Shown here: positions 7,813 to 16,899 of the stretch, piece after piece
How the letters are laid out: each line of letters starts with the position of its first letter
Position numbering within the stretch: the first letter of the stretch is position 1
Assembly (NCBI RefSeq): GCF_003234115.2
Contig: NZ_CP126251.1
Coordinates: forward strand, 868,001-932,000
Direction of reading: 5' to 3'
Origin: Curtobacterium sp. MCPF17_002
GTDB lineage: Bacteria; Actinomycetota; Actinomycetes; Actinomycetales; Microbacteriaceae
DNA length: 64,000 nt
Translations under genes and position numbers: made by a program
Notes under the pieces: generated by a model
The model's database searches: none
What the model was told of the DNA's origin: nothing
What the model saw: only the letters and a program-made list of their open reading frames with translations

Positions 7813-9057
7813 ATGGCATCGACCGTGACGGCACCCCGTGGCATGCGTGACTTCCTCCCCGCGGACAAGGCCCGGCGTGAGCACGTGCTCGGTGTGATCC
7901 GGGGTGTGTACGCGCGACACGGCTTCGACGAGATCGAGACCCCGGTCGTCGAGGACGCCGCGCGCCTGCACTCCGGACTCGGCGGCGACAACGAGAAGCT
8001 CGCGTTCGCCGTGATGAAGCGGGGCCTCTCGACCGAGGACCTGCAGCACGCCGAAACGCCGCTCGACCTGGCCGACCTCGGCCTCCGGTTCGACCTGACG
8101 GTGCCGCTCGCCCGCTTCTACGCCTCGCACCGCGCCGAGCTGCCGTCGGTGTTCCGGGCCGTGCAGATCGCTCCGGTCTGGCGAGCCGAGCGCCCGCAGA
8201 AGGGGCGCTACCGGCAGTTCGTGCAGTGCGACATCGACATCCTCGGTGAGCCCGGGCAGCTCGCCGAGATCGAGCTCATCCGTGCGACGTCCGCGGCCCT
8301 CGACGCGCTCGGGATCACCGGCACGACGATCCGGATCAACGACCGCAGGATCCTCCTGGCGCTGCTCGCCTCGTGGGGGATCGCCGACTCGGGTGCCGCC
8401 GATCGGGCACTCATCACGATCGACAAGCTCGACAAGATCGGGCCGGACGGCGTGGCCGCCGAACTCCGCGACACGGTCGGCGCCGAGCTTCCAGGACTCG
8501 AGGACACGATCCGCGCGCTCGAGTCCGCCGACTGGGAGTCCGTCGCGGGCGCCGCGTGGCTCGACGGCGAGGCGTTCGAGGACCTGCTCCGACTCCGTGC
8601 GGCGCTGCCGGGCGTCGACCTGCGCTTCGACCCGACCCTCGTCCGTGGCATGGGCTACTACACGGGCACGATCTTCGAGGTCGCGCACCCCGACTTCGGC
8701 TACAGCCTGGGCGGTGGCGGTCGCTACGACGGCATGATCGGGCGGTTCCTCGGGCAGGACGTGCCGGCGGTCGGGTTCTCGCTCGGGTTCGAGCGGCTCG
8801 TCGACCTCGTCACGCTGCCCGAGTCCGCCGAGTCCGACGCCGTCGTGCTCGTGTATGACAAGGACGTCGACCCGGTCCGGCTCGCGGCGCTCAAGTCCGA
8901 GGCGCTCGAGTCGCACCGTCGCGTGCGGCTCGAGCGCCGCACGAAGAACACGAAGAACCTGCTCGCCGGACTGGTCGCGCAGGGCTTCGACGCCTTCGCC
9001 ACGATCACGGCGGACACGGAGTCCCTCGAGGGCGTCGAGTTCCGTCCGCTCGCCTGA
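7813..9057 (+). CDS. hisS: Histidyl-tRNA synthetase
   Basis: This 414-residue class II synthetase attaches histidine to tRNA-His. It opens TAPRGMRDFLPADKA. The class II motif 2 region is in APVWRAERPQKGRYRQF. The HisRS signature is LVRGMGYYTGTIFEV, and motif 3 is in GFSLGFERL. ATG 7813 is chosen because the protein begins at the conserved RGMRDFLP block; the open frame upstream is the small-RNA region. A CAGAAT hexamer at 7800-7805 gives a leaderless-type spacing of 13 nt. It is followed by eno on the same strand. Confidence 0.95.
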   Translation: MASTVTAPRGMRDFLPADKARREHVLGVIRGVYARHGFDEIETPVVEDAARLHSGLGGDNEKLAFAVMKRGLSTEDLQHAETPLDLADLGLRFDLTVPLARFYASHRAELPSVFRAVQIAPVWRAERPQKGRYRQFVQCDIDILGEPGQLAEIELIRATSAALDALGITGTTIRINDRRILLALLASWGIADSGAADRALITIDKLDKIGPDGVAAELRDTVGAELPGLEDTIRALESADWESVAGAAWLDGEAFEDLLRLRAALPGVDLRFDPTLVRGMGYYTGTIFEVAHPDFGYSLGGGGRYDGMIGRFLGQDVPAVGFSLGFERLVDLVTLPESAESDAVVLVYDKDVDPVRLAALKSEALESHRRVRLERRTKNTKNLLAGLVAQGFDAFATITADTESLEGVEFRPLA

Positions 9058-10458
<1,401 letters not shown>

Positions 10459-10470
10459 CCCGAACACCAC

Positions 10471-10508
10471 ACGAGACGCCGTCCTCCTCCGGGAGGGCGG
10501 CGTCTCGT
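10471..10508 (+). terminator. eno terminator hairpin
   Basis: Two-part stem just after eno: an 11-bp perfect outer stem (ACGAGACGCCG with its complement) and an inner CCTCC/GGAGG stem with a TCCG loop. No U-run follows, as is common in actinobacteria. Confidence 0.75.
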
Positions 10509-10544
10509 CGTCCCCGGTGGGCATCCGCCGCTGCGCCTGCGCCT

Positions 10545-10605
10545 GCCGAGATCGCACTTCGTGGGCGTCCGCCATCTCGGAAACGCGCGGAAACGCGATC
10601 TCGGC
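10545..10605. repeat. 11-bp inverted repeat in the eno-divIC gap
   Basis: GCCGAGATCGC at 10545-10555 is perfectly inverted at 10595-10605, 39 nt apart. Downstream, GCGGCGACGCT-like units repeat around 10636-10680. No gene is seen in this 283-bp gap. Confidence 0.5.
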
Positions 10606-10741
10606 GAGTCGCGCCTCCAGGGTCGGTGACGGGTCGGCGACGCTGCGGTGACAGTGCGGCGACGCTGCGGCGACGCTGGGAGGGCGCCGAACAGCCGCGT
10701 GCCGACCGCTCGCACCACCGCGCCCGGGTTATCGTCGAGCC

Positions 10742-11293
10742 GTGCCCAGCCAGAAGCCCCGCGTCCGCCGCGTCCCCGTGGCCATGCCGGAGAGCGGTAC
10801 GTCCGAGCACCCCTGGTTCCGCTCGATCCGCTTCTCCGGGTTCAGCCTCCTCATGCTCGCGATCATCGTGCTGTTCGTCGTCGTGCTCGCGCCGTCGCTC
10901 CGGACCCTCATCCAGCAGCAGGAGCAGATCGCGCAGCAGCAGCGGGAGGTCGCCAGCCAGAAGGCCGACGTCTCGCAGAAGAAGAAGGACGTCGCCCGCT
11001 GGGACGACCCCGCCTACATCGAGGCGCAGGCACGCGACCGGCTGCTGTACGTGTACCCGGGCGAGGAGAGCTACCTCGTCATGGGCACGGAGAGCACGAA
11101 GGCCGACAGCACACCGACGACGGACTCCGGCACGCCCGTGAGCTCGACGGTGCAGACGCCGAAGGTCGACTGGGTGCAGGCGATGCTGTCGTCGGTGCTC
11201 ACCTCCGGGCTCACCGAGCAGACCACGCAGGACCTCGTCGCGCCGGACGTGTCCGGGACCGGCGACACGACGGGCACCGGCGACACGAAGTAG
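10742..11293 (+). CDS. FtsB/DivIC-family septum formation initiator
   Basis: Bitopic membrane protein of the divisome FtsB/DivIC family, thought to bridge FtsQ/DivIB and FtsL at the septum. Of 183 residues, about 1-30 are cytoplasmic and basic, about 34-55 form one membrane helix (SLLMLAIIVLFVVVLAPSL), and a Gln/Lys-rich coiled coil runs from about 58 to 85. The family DPAYIEAQARDRLLYVYPGE block follows. The C-terminal 80 residues are Thr/Ser/Asp-rich and probably extracytoplasmic. Start GTG 10742 lies 12 nt after the first base of TATCGT (10730-10735), suggesting a leaderless mRNA. Position after eno supports the assignment. Confidence 0.85.
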   Translation: MPSQKPRVRRVPVAMPESGTSEHPWFRSIRFSGFSLLMLAIIVLFVVVLAPSLRTLIQQQEQIAQQQREVASQKADVSQKKKDVARWDDPAYIEAQARDRLLYVYPGEESYLVMGTESTKADSTPTTDSGTPVSSTVQTPKVDWVQAMLSSVLTSGLTEQTTQDLVAPDVSGTGDTTGTGDTK

Positions 11294-11328
11294 GACGGGC
11301 CCCGGGACTCCGGTAGGCTCACGTACCC

Positions 11329-11877
11329 GTGACGACCCCTCCCTTCGACCCGCCCTCCGAACGCGACATCCAGGTCGTCTCGGCGCAGCTCGGCCGACCG
11401 GCTCGCGACGTCATCGGGATCGCGGCTCGCTGCGTCTGTGGCAACCCCACGGTCGTGTCCACGAAGCCCCGGCTGTCGAACGGCACCCCGTTCCCGACGC
11501 TGTACTACCTGTGCCACCCCGCGGCCACCGCCGCGATCAGCACCCTCGAGGCCAACCAGGTCATGCCAGAGCTGGCTGCCCTGCTCGAGGACCCAGAAGT
11601 CGCCGCGCAGTACCGCGCGGCGCACGAGTCCTACCTGGCCGATCGTGAGTCGATCGAGCACGTCGACGAGATCGTCGGGATCAGCGCCGGTGGCATGCCC
11701 ACCCGCGTGAAGTGCCTGCACGCCCTCGTCGGCCACGCCCTCGCCGCCGGACCCGGTGTCAACCCCATCGGCGACCTCGCGCTCGAGCGCGCGAGCTGGT
11801 CGCCCTCCCGGTGTGAGTGCCGGGCGTATGATGACGGTGCAGACGCTGGAGTCGGGGCGGGTGGCGGCGAAGTCTGA
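11329..11877 (+). CDS. DUF501 family protein
   Basis: A 182-residue protein of the actinobacterial DUF501 family; the function is unknown. Conserved features visible are RCVCGNPTVV, FPTLYYLCHP, GMPTRVKCLHALVGHALAAGPGVNPIGD and a final RCECRAY. The paired cysteines (RCVCG, LCHP, KCLH, CECR) could bind a metal; this is inference. GTG 11329 follows a TAGGCT hexamer at 11314-11319 without a ribosome binding site. The eno - DivIC - DUF501 order is widespread in Actinobacteria and supports the call. Confidence 0.85.
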   Translation: MTTPPFDPPSERDIQVVSAQLGRPARDVIGIAARCVCGNPTVVSTKPRLSNGTPFPTLYYLCHPAATAAISTLEANQVMPELAALLEDPEVAAQYRAAHESYLADRESIEHVDEIVGISAGGMPTRVKCLHALVGHALAAGPGVNPIGDLALERASWSPSRCECRAYDDGADAGVGAGGGEV

Positions 11878-11918
11878 CTCGACTCCCGGCCAACCCCCAC
11901 CCAAGGAGATCATTCCCC

Positions 11919-13406
11919 GTGCCCAAGATCCTCGTCGTCGGCGGCGGTTACGCCGGTTTCTACACCGCCTGGAAGCTCGAGAAGCACCTTCGCCCGGGCG
12001 AAGCAGAGGTCGTGATGGTGGACCCGCTGCCGTACATGACGTACCAGCCGTTCCTCCCGGAGGTCGCCGCCGGTTCCATCGAACCGCGCCACGCGGTCGT
12101 CTCGCACCGCCGTCACCTCAAGAAGACGCGCGTCGTCACGGCCAAGGTCACGAAGGTCGACCACGCCACGAAGACGGCGACGATCACCCCGGCCGAGGGC
12201 GAGGCGTGGGAGGAGTCCTACGACCAGATCGTCATGACCGCCGGTGCCGTCTCGCGCACGTTCCCGATCCCGGGCGTCGCGGACGAGGCGATCGGCCTCA
12301 AGACCATCGAAGAGGCCGCGGCGATCCGCGACAAGATCCTCACGAACTTCCACAAGGCCGCGAACCTGCCGGCCGGCCCGCAGCGCGACCGTCTGCTGAC
12401 CGTCGTCGTCGTCGGTGGCGGCTTCGCGGGCATCGAGGTGTTCGCCGAGCTCCGCTCGTTCGTCACCGACCTGCTGAAGAGCTACCCGCAGCTGTCCTTC
12501 GACGACACGCACTTCCACCTCGTCGAGGCGATGGGCCGCATCATGCCCGAGGTCTCGCTCGAGACCTCGCACTGGGTGCTCAAGAACCTCGCGCAGCGCG
12601 GGGCCACGGTGCACCTCGAGACGCAGCTGGCCTCGGCCGTGGGCGGCGTGTGCGAGCTCAAGACCAGCGACGGCGCGATCGAGGCGATCGAGTCCGACCT
12701 CATCATCTGGACCGCCGGCGTGATGGCGAACCCGATGGTCAAGGGCACCGACCTCCCGCTCGAGCAGCGCGGCCGCATCCGCGTGCAGCCCGACCTCCGC
12801 GTGGTCGACGACAACGGCGTGATCGCCGATGCGTGGGCCTGCGGCGACGTCGCGGCCGTCCCGGACCTCACGGGCGGTGGCGTCGGCGGGTTCTGCGTGC
12901 CGAACGCCCAGCACGCGGTCCGTCAGGCGAAGCAGCTCGCGAAGAACCTCGTCGCGACGATCCGCGGCGAGGCGACGAACGACTACAAGCACGAGAACCT
13001 CGGCGCCGTCGCCGGCCTCGGTCTCGGCATCGGCGTCTTCCAGTCGGGCAAGTTCGCGATGAAGGGCTTCCTCGCATGGGGCGCCCACCGCGGCTACCAC
13101 GGCATGGCGATGCCGTCGTGGGAGCGCAAGTGGCGCGTCGTCGGCGACTGGGTCGGTGGCTTCTTCCTCGGCCGCGACATCGCGTCGCTCGATGACCGCG
13201 AGACCCCGCGCGCCGCGTTCGAGGCGTTCGCGTCGCGTCCGAAGCCCGCTGCCGAGGCGCCCGCCGCCCCGGCCGAGGCCGCCAAGCCGACGACCGCTCC
13301 GGAAGAGGGCAAGCCCGCCGGTGCCGCAGGCCCCGCGTACGGCGAGCCGGCGAAGGACGTCTCGAACGACGCCGAGCCGGTGAAGGCGGAAGCCGACGCC
13401 AAGTAG
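11919..13406 (+). CDS. ndh: Type II NADH dehydrogenase (NDH-2)
   Basis: Single-subunit, non-proton-pumping NADH:quinone oxidoreductase with FAD, peripheral on the inner face of the membrane. It has 495 residues. The FAD-binding GGGYAGFYTAWKLEKHL is at the N terminus, the NADH-binding VVVVGGGFAGIEVFAEL lies around residues 165-182, and AWACGDVAAVPDLTGGG is the C-terminal FAD motif. An Ala/Pro/Glu-rich tail of about 60 residues lies beyond the usual family end and is probably disordered. Start GTG 11919 has AAGGAG 11-16 nt upstream. It ends before an 18-bp perfect hairpin. Confidence 0.93.
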   Translation: MPKILVVGGGYAGFYTAWKLEKHLRPGEAEVVMVDPLPYMTYQPFLPEVAAGSIEPRHAVVSHRRHLKKTRVVTAKVTKVDHATKTATITPAEGEAWEESYDQIVMTAGAVSRTFPIPGVADEAIGLKTIEEAAAIRDKILTNFHKAANLPAGPQRDRLLTVVVVGGGFAGIEVFAELRSFVTDLLKSYPQLSFDDTHFHLVEAMGRIMPEVSLETSHWVLKNLAQRGATVHLETQLASAVGGVCELKTSDGAIEAIESDLIIWTAGVMANPMVKGTDLPLEQRGRIRVQPDLRVVDDNGVIADAWACGDVAAVPDLTGGGVGGFCVPNAQHAVRQAKQLAKNLVATIRGEATNDYKHENLGAVAGLGLGIGVFQSGKFAMKGFLAWGAHRGYHGMAMPSWERKWRVVGDWVGGFFLGRDIASLDDRETPRAAFEAFASRPKPAAEAPAAPAEAAKPTTAPEEGKPAGAAGPAYGEPAKDVSNDAEPVKAEADAK

Positions 13407-13418
13407 CGACACGCTCGA

Positions 13419-13457
13419 CACGGAGGCGGTCACCCCGACGGGGTGACCGCCTCCGTG
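13419..13457 (+). terminator. ndh terminator hairpin
   Basis: A perfect 18-bp stem with a 3-nt loop (GAC), starting 13 nt after the ndh stop. The right arm ends 7 nt before the tRNA promoter hexamer, insulating the tRNA from ndh read-through. Confidence 0.85.
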
Positions 13458-13463
13458 CGTCGG

Positions 13464-13469
13464 TAGGCT
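13464..13469 (+). promoter_or_regulatory. -10 element of the tRNA gene
   Basis: TAGGCT located 16 nt upstream of the mature tRNA 5' end; the same hexamer precedes glpX, ychF and DUF501 here. No good -35 is visible, since that position falls in the ndh terminator. Confidence 0.5.
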
Positions 13470-13479
13470 GTTGCGGCCC

Positions 13480-13553
13480 GCCCCCGTGGCCCAATCGGTA
13501 GAGGCATGCGACTTAAAATCGCCGAGTTGTGGGTTCGAGTCCCACCGGGGGTA
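13480..13553 (+). tRNA. tRNA-Leu with anticodon UAA, short variable loop
   Basis: A 74-nt cloverleaf. Acceptor stem GCCCCCG (13480-13486) pairs with CGGGGGT (13546-13552), leaving a G1-U72 wobble and discriminator A73. The anticodon loop CTTAAAA (13512-13518) gives anticodon TAA at 13514-13516, which reads the rare codon UUA. The T arm is GTGGG-TTCGAGT-CCCAC. The variable loop is only five nt (GAGTT), whereas bacterial tRNA-Leu normally has a long variable arm. CCA is not encoded. The anticodon stem has one mismatch at its base (T27/C43). Confidence 0.85.
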
Positions 13554-13566
13554 CCTCCGCCCACGC

Positions 13567-13634
13567 CGAGACTCGGCCCGGCGGACAGTGTTGCGGCCCG
13601 ACCGCCGTGAAAGTGTCCGCCCAGCCGAGTCTCG
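13567..13634. repeat. Long imperfect inverted repeat after the tRNA
   Basis: Arms 13567-13587 and 13614-13634 pair as CGAGACTCGGC with GCCGAGTCTCG and GCGGACA with TGTCCGC, around a 26-nt loop. It lies in the 138-bp gap before the exporter gene and probably terminates the tRNA transcript. The 11-mer GTTGCGGCCCG occurs both in its loop and just before the tRNA. Confidence 0.55.
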
Positions 13635-13691
13635 TGTACGACCGTGCCTGGCTGGCATGGCCGACTCCGCCCGCGCCAGTACCATCGTCGC

Positions 13692-15020
13692 GTGGTCGGT
13701 TTCGGAAGCGCGCTCGCCAACCTGCGGAACGCCCTCGGCCGACCCGAGGCACACGTCGAGGTCGTCGACGGCGAGACCCTCCCGGTCGGCATGCTGCTCG
13801 GTACGCTCGGCGCCCTGCTGCTCGACGCGGGCAGCTCCGTCACCGACGTCCGTTCGGCGCTCGAGAAGGCCCGCGACGCCGGCGGGGTCGGACCGACCCT
13901 CGCTGTCGGGGTGCTCCCCGCGCTCGTGATGGTGAGCGAGACGTCGACCGGTGCCGCGACCATCGTCAACGCCGAGGGGGTGGAGCTGTCGTCCCGGCAG
14001 GCGGCCCGTGCGAACCGTCTCGTCCTCGGCCTCGAGAGCGGATCGATCGCCCTCGCCGAGATCCCCGCACGCGTCCGGGCCATCCGCGCGGGAACGGTCC
14101 CGCCGCCCGCTCTGCCGTGGGTCCTCGGCAACGCCCTGACCTCTGCCGGCCTCGCGGTCGTGTTCCGCTGTCCGTGGTGGGCGATCCTCGTCGCGCTCGG
14201 GGTCGGGGCACTCGTCGGGGTGATCGGGCTCCTGCTCCGGCGCTTCCGCGAGGCCGTGGCCATCATCCCGTTCCTCGCGGCCTTCATGTCGACGGCGGTC
14301 GTCGGCCTCGTGGCCGCCGGCACCGGGTTCGACCACGTCCCGCTCTTCGCGGTGTGCGCTCCGGTGGCGGTGTTCGTGCCCGGTGCGCTCATCACGAACG
14401 CCCTGCTCGAGCTCACCGCGGCCGACATCGTGACCGGGTCCTCACGCCTCGTGCAGGGGCTGATCATGCTCGGGTTCATGGCCGCCGGGATCGCCGCGGG
14501 CAGTGCACTGACCGGGTTGCACGTCGACCCGTCCTCGGCGGCGCTCGTGGGCGAGGTCGCCGGCGTCGGCACCGAGCGCGGTGGCTGGGAGGCCGTCCCG
14601 TCCTACTGGGTCTCGTGGGTCGCCGTGGTGGTCCTGGCGATCGGGCTCGGCCTGGTGTTCCGCTCCGGATGGCGCCTGACGCTCGTCTCGGTGGCGGTCA
14701 TGGTCACCGCCTACGCGCTCGTGAGCGGCACGACGCCCCTGTGGGGCAGCGTCGTCGCGACGGGGGCCACCGCCGCACTGCTCTTCGTGGCGACGCGTCT
14801 GCTGGAGCGGCTCGTGCCGGCGATCCCGGCGTCGGTGTCGTTCTTCCCGGCGTTCCTCCTGCTCGTGCCGGGGACGGTCGGCCTCGTCGCGGTCGCGACG
14901 TTCGACCCGGAGTCCCTCGCGACGCCGCTCGCGACCTTCGTCAGTCTGTGCATCGGGACGAAGATCGGCGGCCTGCTCCCCGGGCTGTTCGCCCGGAACG
15001 CACCGCGCCGCGCGGAGTAG
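13692..15020 (+). CDS. Threonine/serine exporter, ThrE family (DUF1212 + DUF3815)
   Basis: Integral membrane protein of the ThrE family, which in Corynebacterium exports threonine and serine. It has 442 residues. The N-terminal ~140-residue soluble domain (LPVGMLLGTLGALLLDAGSS; later ARANRLVLGLESG) precedes about ten membrane segments split into two blocks, including PFLAAFMSTAVVGLVAAGTG and the late PASVSFFPAFLLLVPGTVGL. GTG 13692 is chosen because TACCAT at 13680-13685 sits 12 nt upstream (leaderless pattern); the frame opens at 13644 but adds 16 residues unlike the family. Confidence 0.85.
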   Translation: MVGFGSALANLRNALGRPEAHVEVVDGETLPVGMLLGTLGALLLDAGSSVTDVRSALEKARDAGGVGPTLAVGVLPALVMVSETSTGAATIVNAEGVELSSRQAARANRLVLGLESGSIALAEIPARVRAIRAGTVPPPALPWVLGNALTSAGLAVVFRCPWWAILVALGVGALVGVIGLLLRRFREAVAIIPFLAAFMSTAVVGLVAAGTGFDHVPLFAVCAPVAVFVPGALITNALLELTAADIVTGSSRLVQGLIMLGFMAAGIAAGSALTGLHVDPSSAALVGEVAGVGTERGGWEAVPSYWVSWVAVVVLAIGLGLVFRSGWRLTLVSVAVMVTAYALVSGTTPLWGSVVATGATAALLFVATRLLERLVPAIPASVSFFPAFLLLVPGTVGLVAVATFDPESLATPLATFVSLCIGTKIGGLLPGLFARNAPRRAE

Positions 15021-15069
15021 CGGTCCGCCACGTCGGTGCCGGTTCCGTGGGGCCCGACCAGCAGCGGGC

Positions 15070-15105
15070 CTGGAGGCGCGGGGCGGGCCCGCCCCGCGCC
15101 TCCAG
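15070..15105. terminator. Perfect 36-bp palindrome (CTGGAGGCGCG family)
   Basis: CTGGAGGCGCGGGGCGGG is followed immediately by its exact complement, a perfect 18+18 palindrome. It lies between the convergent ends of the exporter gene (15020) and the acyl-CoA ligase (15132), where it can terminate both transcripts. Confidence 0.8.
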
Positions 15106-15131
15106 TCCCTCGACCGGTCACGTGACGGGCG

Positions 15132-16802
15132 CTACGGCTCGATGAGCAGGCCGGCCGCCTGGTCGTCCGCCGCGCTCGCCTTGGCGAGGTAGTGGACCTT
15201 CTTGCCGGTGGCGTTGTAGGGCAGTTCGGTGACGAAGCGGTACCGGCGCGGACGCTTGAAGCGGGCGAGGCCCGGGTGCGAGGCGGTCCAGTCCTCGAGG
15301 GCGGCCGCAGCCTCGTCGTCGTCCTCCGGCAGCCGACCCGGAGCACGAACGATGTACGCCGTGACGACCTCGCCCCAGCGCTCGTCCGGCACGCCGACCA
15401 CGATCGAGTCCGCGACGCCCGGGTGCTCCTGCAGGGCACCCTCGACCTGCACCGGGTGGACGTTCTCGCCACCGGAGATGATCATGTCGTCCTTGCGCCC
15501 GACGATCGTCACACGCTCGTGCTCGTCCCACGTGGCGAGGTCGCCCGGGTAGAACCAGCCGTTGGCGAACTTCTCCGCCTCGAGCCCGGGGTTCCGGTAC
15601 GAGTACCCGGACTTCACCGTGCGGACCGCGAACTCGCCGATCTCGGACCCGTCCTTGGGCACGGTGTCGGCGGGTTCGGCGAGCCGGTCCGCGTACACAC
15701 GGACCACGGCGACGTCGTCGTCGGTGGAGGCACGGCCGGTCGATCCGGCACCGTCCGGGAAGTCCTCAGGGCGGAGGAACGTGTTCCAGAACGTCTCGGT
15801 CGTGCCGTACCCGTTGAAGATCCGCGGTGACAGGAGCTCCTGGTAGCGGAGCGCCGCGGCACGGTCGAGCGGGGCACCCATCGTCACGATGCCGTGCAGC
15901 GAGGACAGGTCGCGGGGGCGGGCCTCCTGCGCGTTCGCGAGCTGCACGAGGTTCGGCGGGGCCCCGATCAGGAACGTGATCCGTTCGGACTCGACGAGGT
16001 CGAGCACGCGGCCGGCATCGAAGTGCCGGAGCGTCGTCAGCTCGGCACCGACGTAGAACACCGGGTTCGGGCCGCCCGAGTACAGGCCGCCGCGGTGGAA
16101 CAGCGGCGACATGTTGAGCGTCTTGTCGAACGGGCTGAGCGGGAAGTGCATGATGACGTCGTGCGCGCTGAGCACCTCGACGAGGCTCGGCAGGGGGACC
16201 GGCTTCGGGCGGCCCGTCGTCCCCGACGTGTAGAGCCGCGTGGTCTCGTCGTAGGTGCTGCGCGGTTCGGCCGCGGCGAGCTCGTCGGCGGTGACGGGCT
16301 CGGCGGCGAGGAGGTCGGTGAACGGGGTGTGGTCCTGCTCGGTCGCTCCGACCACGACGACGTGGTCGGGGGTGTGCGGGGCGGTGCGGAGTGCGGCGAC
16401 GACGTCGGTGGTGCGCGCGGCGTCGTACACCAGGACAACGGGGGCCGAGTCCTCGATGATGAACGCGACCTCGTCGGGGGCGAGCCGGAAGTTCGTGGGG
16501 GAGAACACCGCGCCGATGCGGTGGCACGCCAGGTACAGCATCGCGAACTCGGGGGAGTTGAACAGCTCGACCATGACGACCGTGCCCCGACCGGCGCCGT
16601 GCCGCACCAGCCAGCCGGCGATCCGGTCGACGTCGGCGCCGAGTTGCGCGTACGTCCACGACCGGTCGGTGTCCGGCTCGCGGAGCGCGGGTCGGTCCGC
16701 GAAGCGGTGCGTGTTCCGGGCGAAGCCGTTCGCGTACGTGTAGCTGCCCTCGAAGACCTCGCGGAAGCGGGTGGGGTCGTAGTCGGATCGGGTCTCGGTC
16801 AT
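15132..16802 (-). CDS. AMP-dependent acyl-CoA synthetase / ligase
   Basis: ANL-superfamily enzyme that adenylates a carboxylic acid and transfers it to CoA. It has 556 residues. Visible motifs are the P-loop YTSGTTGRPKPVPL (A3), NGYGTTETFW (A5), GWFYPGDLATWDE (A7), GRKDDMIISGGENVHP (A8) and the catalytic Lys region PYNATGKKVHY (A10). The substrate cannot be told from sequence; it most resembles medium/long-chain or aryl fatty-acid ligases. Start ATG 16802 has AGGGAGCG upstream on the minus strand. It is a single-gene unit with no beta-oxidation neighbours. Confidence 0.88.
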   Translation of the reverse strand: MTETRSDYDPTRFREVFEGSYTYANGFARNTHRFADRPALREPDTDRSWTYAQLGADVDRIAGWLVRHGAGRGTVVMVELFNSPEFAMLYLACHRIGAVFSPTNFRLAPDEVAFIIEDSAPVVLVYDAARTTDVVAALRTAPHTPDHVVVVGATEQDHTPFTDLLAAEPVTADELAAAEPRSTYDETTRLYTSGTTGRPKPVPLPSLVEVLSAHDVIMHFPLSPFDKTLNMSPLFHRGGLYSGGPNPVFYVGAELTTLRHFDAGRVLDLVESERITFLIGAPPNLVQLANAQEARPRDLSSLHGIVTMGAPLDRAAALRYQELLSPRIFNGYGTTETFWNTFLRPEDFPDGAGSTGRASTDDDVAVVRVYADRLAEPADTVPKDGSEIGEFAVRTVKSGYSYRNPGLEAEKFANGWFYPGDLATWDEHERVTIVGRKDDMIISGGENVHPVQVEGALQEHPGVADSIVVGVPDERWGEVVTAYIVRAPGRLPEDDDEAAAALEDWTASHPGLARFKRPRRYRFVTELPYNATGKKVHYLAKASAADDQAAGLLIEP

Positions 16803-16899
16803 CGTCGCTCCCTGGGCCGGTCGTGGTGCCGTGGAGCACCGTTCGTCAGCGTATCCGGCGGGCGGCCCGGGATCCGGCGATGCGGAGAAGTTCTCGTGT

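Noticed and set aside
13470..13600. Attachment-site duplication at the tRNA
   Set aside because: The repeated GTTGCGGCCCG is only 11 nt, does not match the tRNA 3' end, and no integrase gene is nearby.
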